Source: Blastomussa wellsi
Taxonomy: Eukaryota; Cnidaria; Anthozoa; Scleractinia; Plerogyridae
NCBI GenBank assembly: GCA_947652115.1
Contig: OX393563.1
Location: 1,230,016 to 1,294,015, forward strand
Length of the DNA stretch: 64,000 nucleotides
Direction: 5' to 3'
Part shown: piece by piece, positions 43,804 to 54,978 of the stretch
How positions within the stretch are numbered: position 1 is the stretch's first letter
How the letters are laid out: the number at the start of each line of letters is the position of its first letter
Program-made: the position numbers and the translations under genes
Notes under the pieces: generated by a model
What the model saw: only the letters and a program-made list of their open reading frames with translations
The model's database searches: none
What the model was told of the DNA's origin: nothing

Positions 43804-46800
43804 TTAACTTTCACTTTCATCCGGATGGTCCTCTACAGGTGCAAGAAGATTATTTTCTTCCAGCATCAGGTCAATGTCATCACCTAATATAAAACAAAGA
43901 TGATTTTTACTTATATTAAATAAAAAATTCACACTGGACCAGGTTTTAATATAAGAATATGCAAAATGGCTTGCCAGCATTGAAGTTAAATCAAGTAGAA
44001 AGCTAAGTCAGAAAGATGCTACAGGTCCCGTTTATTAATAATTCTGCATGTCATGTTATTTTTACTCAAATGCAAGTTCCTCAGCTTATGCATGTACTAA
44101 CAAACAAAGCAAGCAAATAATGAAAATTAATAGCAGGGTTGCGAACTAAAAGTTAAGAGCACTTGCGATTTGGGTGAGTGACCTTCACACTGCACTGGCA
44201 GCTTCACTCACCTAGTGTCCTCTCCACACAGTAAAAACAATTTGGCAACTAGCCCCTCCCCCGTAAACATCTAAAAAATTCTCAGCAGTGTTATTGTTCT
44301 TGCTAGCTGAAGCAGATACCTTCCTTAAACACTGCGGGAAGATAGCTCCAGATTTTATAATATATTCGTAATATACAGTGACTGATGAACAATAATGAAG
44401 AGGAAGTCATCTTTTGTGTGTTAACAAGACAGGAGTAAATGCGATCCACCGCTCATGTGAAATTTCAAAATGGTCAACATTTGAAAGAATAATGGAATTT
44501 AAGCTCGTGGACAGTGTAAATTATTTTAGTTTTTTGTGGAAGGCAGAGAGCTTCACTTGGTTCTGGTAGTTGTTGACTTCTGTTGAGAGGATTCTGATCT
44601 AAGTTCGTAAACCAGCTTTCCATAGTATTCTGGATATAACCAGGCGAGTGATCTGTGATGTCTACTCGCCTGACAGTTTTGACACTCAGCTAGGCAAGCA
44701 GGTGACCGCTAATTCACAACCCTGTTAATGCCTGCGTTGCAAGTATTCCCACAGGATTGAATAAACAGTTTTCAACATTTTAGCCGATGTATCATAGTTT
44801 GAACAGGAAATAATGAGCCTTAGGGGGCTGTTTCCTCATCTCTTTTTTTCAAGCCCCCAGTAATGCTTATGCAGACTAATAATGAAATAAATAAAAAGAA
44901 GTTTATCAGTACTAAACCCTGGCAGCGGCAGACAACTTCAACTTACTTGAAAAATATTTCTGAAGGACATCTAAAACATCTTGTCTTTTCATAGCCACGA
45001 GTGCCAGAACAAGTTCCTCAAATGTCAGATCAGGCTCACAATTCTCAATACTTTTAAACAGCAATTTAGTTGGGCTATTCGTGTCTTCTGTGGGTTCAAA
45101 GATTTTGCATTTTTCTTGTGGAATTTTAAGCTCCTTTGCAAGATGTCTCCAGTGTGGAGAGGGAGGGTCTTCATTCAGCAAGTCTGTGATTTGATCCAGC
45201 AAATCAGAGTCGTCTAAAATGTCTTTCACAGGTTCATCCCCTGCAACAAAGAATTATCTTAAAAGGAACCTTATTACCAACATTTACATTGACATATGAC
45301 CTCAGAAATCAAAACACCTACAAAAACATTTCCAAGATTTTCATCAATCATACATCACGTAGCATTTCGCACAAGCAATCACAAAAAAGAACTGGCAATA
45401 AGTATTTTTTCCGTGAATGAAACTGACATCTTTACAGAAAATTAATTGCATACTCTCATGTTTCTACGCCATGCAAAAAATCTATCAGTAAGTACTTCCT
45501 GTTTGGGATAAACTGCTATTTATTCACACTATCCAAAGAATTTACACACTACTTATATTATAAATAAGTAAAAGAAAAAGAAAAAGAATGATATTAGGTC
45601 ATAATGGGCAGTGTCCAAAGGAGCGGAGCTTTCTAGTTGAACACTGCCATGGCTATAAAGTAAATAAATAATGGCAGCACAAACATAGATAAAATTAATA
45701 AACTGGACGATTAATCTTAACAAGTAGAGTAAGTAAAGTAAAGTGAGATGAAATTTATTATTAATTTCTTAAAGTTTAAAAGCAGGAAGGAGCCAGATTA
45801 TTTTATTCTGCATGAAGCCAGCAGTGAACTTAACTTTGATTACTTAAAAGATGACATTTCCATTTAACTGCATGTACTAATGAATACCTGGAATTCCAGC
45901 ATTGTCCAAGACTTCAACAGCATCTTGTCTGCCAATGGACACCAAGCATACTTTCAAGTGCTCTAATGTCAACTCTGGATCAAATATAGGAATGTACTTT
46001 AACAGCATCAAGGATGAATTATGCCGCTGATTAGAACCAAAGTTCCTTAATACACGGTGTGGTACACTCAGCTGTAGAGCCAGACCTTTCCAGTCATTCT
46101 TTCTTTTTTGATCAAGTTTTAATGCCAACCGACCAAGAATATCTGTGTCGTCTCTTTCCACAAGGCTGCCAACAACACTGTCCTTGCTGATTATACCACC
46201 TGGTGGACAAGTGTAAACAAGTAAAAATGAATCAAATTTTCTGAAAAGAGTACAGCCTAACAGCCACCTACCAGCCTCTGAAAAATTTTAAGGAGTACAA
46301 ACTTTTAAATAGACCCTACTTGCTTTGCCAATTGCAAGGGGTCAGTACAGTGCTTAAGTTAACTGCAGTTTCTGGAGCATGCAGTAGCCCCAGCTAGTAC
46401 TAAGTACTGTTTTTGCCACTCCACGGAATGAGAAAACCTATGGTATTACACTACTGGCAGGGAGAGGGGAGGGGAAAGAAACTGACACAGTAAAGTACCA
46501 AAAAACAAAGATTCAAGGCCCAACCAATCCCAAGTCCCATGCAATATCAATTACAGTGCCATAGTCCTTCCAAACCCTGGCCCCTTGCTAACCTTTCACA
46601 AAGGTATGATTCCTCAGCTTATTATCCATTTGCCACTTTAATCTCACCTCACAGTCCCTGGTAGGACTGCTAAGTGAGGCCCCAAAGTGACTGCTACATA
46701 ACACTTGACCCAGTTTTCTTTTCCTTCCGAAAGTGACAAATTTAGCTCATTTTTCCCTAGCTGCATTTTGTCTGCAACAACAACAGTATGTGAAGAAAAC

Positions 46801-49800
46801 AATGACATTATAATAGCAAACGTCTATCCACAGAAGAGACAACTATTAAAGTTCTTCGCATATACCTCCAATTTTTCTGTCTAGTAGTTGGGCTATGTCA
46901 TGCCTATCAATTTCCTTAAGGGCCTCCTTAATATCTTGAATGGTAAGCTGAGGTTTTGTTGCTGTTAAGAACACAAACAAGTCTTCTGTTGGACTGGTAG
47001 CTGAGAATGTACCACAGTGCTCGTATGCCTCTGGGGGAATATCCAACAGCTCAGCCAGATCTCTCCAACAAGGCACTCTTCCATATTGGTATTCTGTGTC
47101 TAGGCATTTTCCAAGATCTCTCAGAATGGGAGGGTTGTTGGTGACTGTCTCCGTCAGTAGAGATTCTGATAAAAGGTAAATAAGCTCTGAGTTACACATG
47201 CCCAACCATTAATTTGTGCATTTGGAAGAGAGGAGAGGTAGTCAGACGTTTCTATCCTCCACTGATGCCTCTACATTGACAACTAATAAATTTCTGATCT
47301 CCTGCTTCTCAGTCCACTCCTTTCCTTTCCCATATTGCGCATCCTCACTCACGGCCTGACACTAACTTTTCAACTTACTAGTCTAGTGGCTAGAGATAAC
47401 TTAGATAATACTACCCAAAAAAGGTTTTTACTAGTCCAGCGTTGATGTTGGCTAGGTCCAACAGAATTATTAGCAAGACTTGAAAGTACAATGCAAGCGA
47501 CTCTCTTTGAATATATATAATGTGGGTAAATGCATCATACTTAAACCAGTTCCAATAATAAAATGTGCTTGAAAACGCTTAGATATTTACGTTATGTTAG
47601 ATATGCTAAGTATTTCCCGTCTCATTGATGCTTTCGTGGCAATTCTTGAACCGAAAGCAAGCCAAGTAAAAGGCCAACAAAAGCATAAATTAAAAAGATG
47701 TGAGAAAAGGAGAAAGAAAAGTGAAAAATAAAAATAAAGAAACCAAAAAGCCGAAAGAGGTGGGTCACTTTCTCATCCAAAAACTCAAAATTTTGATTTG
47801 TGCGCATGCCCGAGCTAAAATGTTGTTAAATGCGATGCTAGTGAAAAACCCGGCATGTCTTTATTTTGCAAATGCATTTTGGAGAAATTTGAAGCATATT
47901 TAGCCTACAGCTGACTAGAAAATGTTCAAAATGTCAAAAAAACACGTTTTTGAGTCAATGGGTTAATGAGGATTAACTTGAATGAATGTGTTTAATAGCT
48001 GTTATTGAAGTTGAGCCTGCGATAATATGTAACAATTATTCCATGAGCCCGCGTTGGACATGAGGTGATAAATAACCAACGAGCGCATAGCGCGAGTTGG
48101 TTATAATCACCACATATCCAACAAGGGCGGATAGAATAATTGTTTTAGTAAATTCTCAACCTCGGTTATTGTCGTAAGAATTTTAAAACAGTACACTTGT
48201 TCAGTCTACTTTTATATTATTAATAATGCGGACATTTCAGTTTGACCTAAACGAAGCGATTGGATAAAAAGGCGGCAAAATCAGTGGTGCGTTGTTCGCA
48301 CTGTAAGTTGAATGAAACACAGGAAGAAAGCTAGCGAGATAAAAACAACTTCTTCATAAACATTCCTGGCACAATCTCCTCTAAAGTTGTCTTTATCGTG
48401 GAACATCTGGACAAACAATGTTGGTTAACGGGAAGATCCGAAATATTGCGAAGCTGAACATTGCATTACTTGTACAAAACAAATCGAGCTTAATGTTTAC
48501 AGCTGTCTACTGATCTCGCGATTGATCAAGAATGATTCCAAATTAACCGTGTTGAAACAAAGATGATTTTTTAGCTCAGAACTGATCAATTCCTCTGAAG
48601 AAAAGGATGAAGCAAACTGTCACTGAATTGCTGCAAGGATGAAAAGGGAGAGAGAGAGATTGATCTTCGAAGATAATTTCACTGTTGGAAGCCGATGTTG
48701 TCTGTAAAAATTATATACCGTCACAAAGAAATTGCCGCTTCGTGTGCTCCTTTGAAAGCTTGGCCCCGCTGGAACTGACAAGCCTAGTCCAGATATAAGG
48801 TAACAAACTTTACTGAATTGCTAGACTTATTTATGCTGATACTCTGTTTTCACTTTCTGGACAAAATTGTGATGAATAAGTTTCGGATCTTCCCATAAAC
48901 GCAGTGTTAATATTCACTCCTTTTTGTTGTTTTTTTTTTAACATTTTCACCTAAATGTTTCGTATCGAACTCAATGGTTCTTGGTAGAGTTTACCTGTTG
49001 CTTTAATGGAAAATGCTTTTTATATTTAATGACTAAGTTGTCTCTAGTAAGTGTTTCTTCTCCTGGCGAGCAAAATTGTAAGCACATAACCCATCCATTT
49101 TCCATACAAGGTAAAACCTCGGTTATTCGCTATTAACCGAGGTTTTGTGAGCCAATCAGAAAGCTAGAAATGCAATAACCGAGGTTGAGAATTTACTAAA
49201 TTCTTTTAAAAAGTCAGCATGCGAATGAGGCGAAAGGGTCAAAACATCGGACAACACAATGCACAATGACCCGTTAGCCTCGTTTGTATGCCAAACCACT
49301 GATAACTCCAATAAGAGTCACTGGAAATGATAAAGATGCAAAAGTAAGTAGTCATGAGGTAAATGAAAGAGATATCAAAATGTGGATCATCCATTAGAAA
49401 ATGACAACATGCATTGATGTTGTGCCAACCAGTACCTAAAGTTAACAACAACACAGCCAGAGAAGGATTTGAATTATATAAAGGGCACAAATATTAGTTT
49501 TTCTAAAATTACTAACTAAGATCATATGCACACCCTCATTGATTGATAGGTATGTTTACAATAGATGAGAGTTTGTAAACATGGTTGTGATGTTTTAGTT
49601 TTGTGCATAATTGTACAAAATGAATTATTTTAAAAAAGCAACAGTAAGAGGACATTTTCCAGGTTTACATAGCCTCATCTAGTAAACACTCAGTGGTTTG
49701 GGAGAATTCCCAAACGTTCACCCTCAACTGCACCTCAACCTTGCTTAACTGTCTCAAATTCTCCCAAACTCCCTAATATTTAGATGAGGGGCCCTATGTA

Positions 49801-52800
49801 AACATGGAAAAAGTCCTCTAAATTGCGTAACTGGTAACATGTGTGTTATTTTGTCTCTGACCTGCATCTACTCTTTGTATAACAACAGCATCATCAAGAG
49901 CTGATTCCCCACACACTTCCTTGACCTCAGCCTCAGCTTGTTCAGAGACAGTTCCTGGGTCCTGTTCATCTATGTTCCTTTCAGCGGCACCAGCATTTGA
50001 AGAAAGAATGTCTGCACTGGAACTGCTATCTTGCTTCATTTCTTCATTGAGTTCAGCAGATTCAACAGTTGATATCTTTTTAATGTCTACTTCACTCTGG
50101 CTATGATCAGAATGTTCACATATTTCTGCTGAGCCTTCATCATTTACTTTGACACATTCTTTTTGTGTTACTACTGCCTCTTCACCATCAAATCTTGGAG
50201 AATATTGTTGAAGTTCTGCTTTGATATGTTCAATACTTTTACACATACCATCTTCATTATCTTCTACGCCATCCACTTTTACCAAATTCAAGGAAGTGTG
50301 ATCACCACCACCTTGTGCAGATTCCGATTCTGGAAGTTTGCTTTCATTGTCAAGATTTACTTTGGTAACACCTTTTTGCCCACAATCAGTTTCTTTAGTT
50401 GTTTCTGTGGTCAATGAAATTTCTATAGAAGAACTTTTTTGACACAAATCTTCAGACACATCTTCTTGGATGTCATGATGCTCTTTGAAATTGTCATAAT
50501 CTTTACTTTCATTTCTAATATGCCCATTTGGAGGAGTAGCATGAATGGACACATCACAATTGTCTAATAAATTATCAACTGCCCCTTCAGGAGAATCAGT
50601 TAAGTCCTTACCATCCTTAGTAATGAGTGTTATGTTGTCACTTTCTGGTCTCTCATCACTGGTTTCTATGGCAACATGTGTGCCTGGAATTTGGACAGAA
50701 CCTGCCTCAATGTTTCTGTCTTCTGGCATGGAGTCAACTAATGCAATGGGTTCAGGTTCTGTATAATAACGCATATTGGGATAATCAGTTGCCAAATTAT
50801 GTTGCTCTTCTGCAGAGTTGTCTGTGTTGCCATTCTTCATTTGTCCAACTTCTTCGTCTGGTGAACATTCAACTATCGGTTCTTCTACATCTGATTTTTC
50901 TTTGGTGATTGATTTTTCATTCTCTGTTGTTACAATTCCTGAATTACAATTCTCCAAGAAATCCCATTCTGCAATTTCATCATTTGAAGTATCTGCTTTT
51001 TGAGTGGATTTCACCTCTACAGGATTGATTTCACCCACTACAAGAGGACAGAATATATTAATTTGCTTCTCCAATTCCTGCACTTTTGGTATAAGTGTGA
51101 TCAGAAGCCATAGACAAAATCATACACTCAAGGGAAAGAAAACCACTATCAAGCCATGAAATGTCACTAGTTTACAGAGTGGCATTACACTACAGTCAAA
51201 CCTCAACTTATGGACACCACACAACCCCTCCCTGGCTCTGTGTTGGACGGGATACTTTAGTCTCACACTTCCTCTCTAATACTAGAGAAATACTACCAGC
51301 TCCTTCATGCAACAATAACCAAGGCAAGTTCGCCTGATGGACCACTAGGCTGAAACATGCACACACTATTGATATTAATAGTGTATAATACATTTATTTG
51401 CAGTGATAAAAGTCTGCATTTGAATTTTTACAATAATATGAAAATATGAAATGTCATTTATTTAAATTACTTGATACTCATGATAAACCTAGAAGCTACT
51501 GACATGTACAAAAAAAACAAGAATTTATTTATTACCAATTTGTGTGGGTAGTAAGGGCTTGTCCAGCAAATAGCCACTAAGCTAGTCAAGGCGGGACAAG
51601 ATGTGCATGAGAAACATAATAGAAAAGACAAATCACAATAAATTACAAACATACTGGAAAATGGATGACAACAGCAAGATAATTACCTTTAATTACAGTA
51701 ACTAAACTGTCATCATCCTGTGTTATGTCATTTCCTGAAAAAAAAAACCAGGCAGTCTGCAATTGAATCAACATTGCTCGTTGCTTTTGCAGCACAAGGT
51801 GGCTTCACCATATCTAAGCTAGGTATTATATCCCTACTGTGCCAAGATCCTTCATTTTGTTGGGACCTTCCTCGACCAAATTATAAAATTTTGCTCTGTC
51901 TTCTTCTAGGAACTCTTCAAATTAAAGTTTGATATTGAATTCAAACCCCCTTTTATAGTTTTATTACCAAAAACAGGATTAGCTGCACATTCTTCATTAA
52001 CATATGCCTCGGAGTTTGCGGCACTGGTTAATCCCACATCTGGGAGGAACTGCTCCGAGGCTAGTAGAGGATTGTTATTGACATGCAACACATCATCTAC
52101 AGAAACTTTAACAGTATGGCTGTCATCATCCCAAAGAAAATTAGATCCAGGACAGGTCTTCTCTTCTGGACTTGACCATTCTTCTGTTAAGTGTTTATCT
52201 TCATTTGACATCGATTCTGTAATTACATTAACATTGTTTCTTGGCATGACTTCATCGTCTTCTTGACTATTCTCTGAAAAGTAAGAAGAAATCATGACCT
52301 TGAGTAATACATGCATACAGTTTAGAATTTGAAGCCAAAGCTGAGCCTTTCTTATGCCTTCCAAAAGAAATCAAGACTTGAGGAGCCAAGACCCATGAAA
52401 TAGGCCACAAAAAGAATACTCTTTGTTTGTCCCCAAAATTTTGCATAAGCATCGTTTCCAGTTTCTCATGGAACATACAATGGTCCCAAGAGAAAACAAA
52501 AAAAAAATGCTTGTGCAAAATTTTGGAGACAAACAAAGAGTATTATGGTATTTTCTGAAGTGGCCTATTGCAGGACCATTTACCACCAACAAATCAGTAG
52601 TTGTGATTATAATTGCATGAGCACCATGAACCAAGCTTGAAAAAGTATTAAAAATGGCCTTTCATTAATATAACAGTCTCTGAATCTTCATTCATACCAA
52701 CCAAATTTCATTTAAAAAACCTGGTTGATTCCTTCAAACTTAATTCTTATCTATACACTAACAAATATGGTAATTAAAGAGTTCATTGACACATGTTTAC

Positions 52801-53742
52801 ATGTTTAATGTAAATACTGCTGCAAATTTTCTTTATCGACTGGAAACACAGCTAGAAACTTTCAACGTTAGATTACTCAATCATAAACGACGTTTACAAT
52901 AAAAAAGAAAACATTGCACCTTCGGGTGGGGGTATTTTTCAAGAATATGCTCGAGCTCAGGCAAATGAGCTTATTTAAGCACGTCATGTCACATAATTAT
53001 GACAAACAGTCCACCAACCTTTCATCGACGGTTCAGGCAAGAAGACAGGCGACATGGTAAAGTTGTCCACAAAATCCAAAACACCAACAAATTCTCCTTT
53101 CTTGGTGAAAACTACAGCCCCAATTGGAGGCTTTTCCTGATTGAATGTTATCACCGCTCCCCCAAAATTCTGCAGGCTGAACTGTCTCGTTTCTGATTCG
53201 TAAACAAGTTTATAAGTTTGGGTCGAAAAAGGACAGTTTGTCGACTCAACAAATAAATCTGCGATAACGTGGCAGTACAAACCTTCGCTAATTAGCCATT
53301 CTTCTTCGGATTTACTGTGAAATTCAACGCAGTCCAAAGGACGAAATGTTTGTAGACTTCCTTTCTTGACCATTTTCTTTAGAAAGCCGCGTTTATCAAG
53401 TGGTTCGACAGACAAGAAGCTAAGATAGTGGTCCCGTCCAAAATCGTCCTCTGAACTGCGGCCCACAAGATCCTTGCAAACCTCGGCCATTTGTTTGATC
53501 TCGAATGTTTCAATACCTCTTTTATCCTTGTTCAAGAATTCTACAACAAACGCCTTGTCTGACGATAAATCTTCCCGACACAGCACGATACTTGGAGTAA
53601 CAATGAAATAATGGCATTTCCATCCCCACGAAGCTGTTAGACTCTCACAGTGCACTACACAACCACTTCCCTTTGTCAAAAGCCCTTGATTCCCGGGAAG
53701 CTTTTCTTTGATTCGGCACACGGCAAACTCTGCTCTGTTCAT
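43804..53742 (-). CDS. Trypsin-fold pseudoprotease with three Death domains
   Basis: Eight coding exons: 53019-53742, 51968-52273, 51687-51734, 49862-51037, 46866-47165, 45888-46199, 44947-45240 and 43804-43883. They join without a frame break into 1,079 residues. Exon 1 (residues 1-241) resembles a trypsin-like domain: GSGCVV near 25-30, FIVTPSIVL at 46-54, DHYLSFLSV at 104-112, and NFGGAVI with GAVVFTKKGEFVGVLDF at 192-224. The expected His of the first motif is Ser51 and the expected Ser of the GGA motif is Phe193, so it is probably inactive. Exons 2-4 give a 510-residue acidic, Ser-rich linker. Exons 5, 6 and 7 each encode one Death domain of about 100 residues, with WRDLAELL, WKGLALQL and WRHLAKEL cores and R-x-D endings (IDRHDIAQLL, IGRQDAVEVL, MKRQDVLDVL). 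Exon 8 is an acidic tail. Death domains assemble signalling complexes in immunity and apoptosis, so a scaffold or sensor role is inferred. Confidence 0.8.
44134..44724. mobile_element. hAT-like MITE in the last intron of the death-domain gene
   Basis: It begins CAGGGTTGCGAAC and ends TTCACAACCCTG, inverted termini of about 12 bases. The flanking octamers ttaatagc and ttaatgcc (with one base shifted into the terminus) agree at six of eight positions. The right end matches 1-108. Confidence 0.65.
48031..48144. repeat. Palindromic MITE
   Basis: Starts aacaattattccatgagccc and ends with ggcggatagaataattgtt. The centre, ataaccaacgagcgcatagcgcgagttggttat, is itself palindromic. It lies in the 2.7-kb intron between the linker exon and the first Death-domain exon, and abuts the next element. 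Confidence 0.7.
48145..49199. mobile_element. 1.05-kb inverted-repeat element
   Basis: The termini ttagtaaattctcaacctcg and cgaggttgagaatttactaa are inverted repeats of about 26 bases. A related hairpin, acctcggttattcgctattaaccgaggt, lies inside at about 49112-49145. No transposase frame was found. It is in the same intron as the palindrome at 48031-48144. Confidence 0.65.
51495..51662 (-). mobile_element. LINE 3' UTR fragment
   Basis: In reverse complement it reads 'gtaatttattgtgattt', 'tcttgtcccgcc' and a terminal 'aataaataaa' tail, matching the 3' end of the LINE fragment at 23490-24118. It lies in the intron between exons 3 and 4 of the death-domain gene. Confidence 0.6.
52401..52567. 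repeat. MITE, 'taggccac' family
   Basis: The termini taggccac and gtggccta enclose arms with actctttgtttgtccccaaa and its complement. The inner ccccaaaattttgc core resembles 41739-41859. It lies in intron 1 of the death-domain gene. Confidence 0.65.
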
Positions 53743-54604
53743 GACTGTTAATATAACGACTAACCAATTTTTTAGGGCAGATAATTACGCAAATGAATCA
53801 CAGGAATGTTCTCCTCGGTTCGAGTACCTTCCACTGTGGTAGCCATCTTTAAATATTGCCCCACCTACTCATTACCAGTTCTACGCGGTCATTTTCCTAT
53901 CTCTCCCATCTCCCCCTCAATATCTTTGTAGAGCTGCTCGCAACAGACGTCACTGAAACGTGTAGAGAAAACAATCAAAACTGCAAGGCTGGAACTGCGG
54001 CAAAGGAAACTTTTAATGGCCCAATATCTCGACAAGAACAACTAGTTCATTTTCGTTTTAGCCTCCGTTGAAGGTTTGTTTTGCAAATTGCCGTGGGATT
54101 CAGACTTTATTGTGTTTTGCTTACATTATTAGAAGATTTGTAGTACAACTAGTGCAACTGGCCCGGAAGAAGACTTGTTGTTGTCCTTATGCACCTGTCA
54201 ATGTTAAGCCCGAGGTGGGGGACCCTGGGCATATGTGGGGCATTTGACCTCTATTGCCTCCCCCACTGTTGGGAATTTGACTAAGAATCTGGGTCCCAGG
54301 GTGGGGACGTTTGCTTTTTCCGCGCAGAGTAAAGGGGCGAATTTCGAAGTAGCACGGCTAAGCACAGCTATTTTAGAGGTAATGCAATTGTTTTTAACAA
54401 AAACACTTCTTCTCACTACTCACTTTCAATATAAATTGATGGAACACCTTACTTTGACGGGATTGTGTGGAGTAGTAGTAAGTGGTGAATTAAATGAATA
54501 CCACCTCGTCACGCGCTCCTCGGTTGTATCCATTTAATTCACCTCTTACTACTTCACTGTCAGGTTCTTCCAATCAATTAGACAGAAACGGCAGCTCCCC
54601 AAAA
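53743..54604. other. Spacer upstream of the death-domain gene, with repeats
   Basis: It contains the 5' flank of the minus-strand death-domain gene, then a G-rich dispersed tract near 54205-54310 (ccctgggcatatgtggggca, tgggtcccagggtgggga), and an inverted repeat at 54474-54553 just before the Polinton-like ORFs. No independent gene was recognised. Confidence 0.4.
54474..54553. repeat. Inverted repeat before the Polinton-like ORFs
   Basis: Arms agtagtaagtggtgaattaa and ttaattcacctcttactact, about 22 bases with one mismatch, separated by 34 bases. It ends 50 bases before the first small ORF. It may be a terminus, a regulatory hairpin, or an unrelated MITE. Confidence 0.55.
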
Positions 54605-54700
54605 ATGTGCGGAGAAAACAACTGCGAGTGGTTGCTTCGAAACCGGCAAAAGAACTCCGGCAAAAAGTGCAGCGGAAAATATTGCTATCAGCACAAGTGA
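54605..54700 (+). CDS. Tiny Cys/Lys-rich ORF, Polinton-like fragment
   Basis: 31 residues starting MCGENNCEWLLRNRQK and ending KCSGKYCYQHK, with four cysteines and a terminal His that could bind a metal. It overlaps, in another frame, the open stretch that leads into the PolB-like ORF. It has no known function. It is called because the cysteine pattern is orderly and compact overlapping ORFs are usual in virus-like elements. Chance is a real alternative. Confidence 0.35.
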   Translation: MCGENNCEWLLRNRQKNSGKKCSGKYCYQHK

Positions 54701-54715
54701 CAAGAGAAGAAAGGA

Positions 54716-54850
54716 ATGCAACAGCCGGCGCCATGCCGCAGCTGCGGAATCGGTGTTTTGACCGAACATCGGCTATGCGTCCAATGCGGAGGGGCCACTT
54801 TGCAAAAGCGGCTGAAACGCATAGAAAAAAAAAGCGAAGAAAAATTTTGA
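54716..54850 (+). CDS. Tiny zinc-ribbon-like ORF, Polinton-like fragment
   Basis: 44 residues from the ATG at 54716 to the TGA at 54848-54850. It contains CRSCG then CVQCGG, two C-x2-C pairs 13 residues apart, as in a zinc ribbon, followed by a basic and acidic helix (LQKRLKRIEKKSEEK). It lies 15 bases after the preceding small ORF and 128 bases before the PolB-like start. Function unknown. Confidence 0.4.
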   Translation: MQQPAPCRSCGIGVLTEHRLCVQCGGATLQKRLKRIEKKSEEKF

Positions 54851-54978
54851 ACTTGTTTTGCGCGAGCTCCAAGAAAGATCGACCATTTGGAGAAATCCAC
54901 CCAATTAGAGATATGCCCCAAAAGAAAAGCAACCATTTAGAGATTTCCAACCAATTGGAGAAAAGCGCCAAAAGAAAA

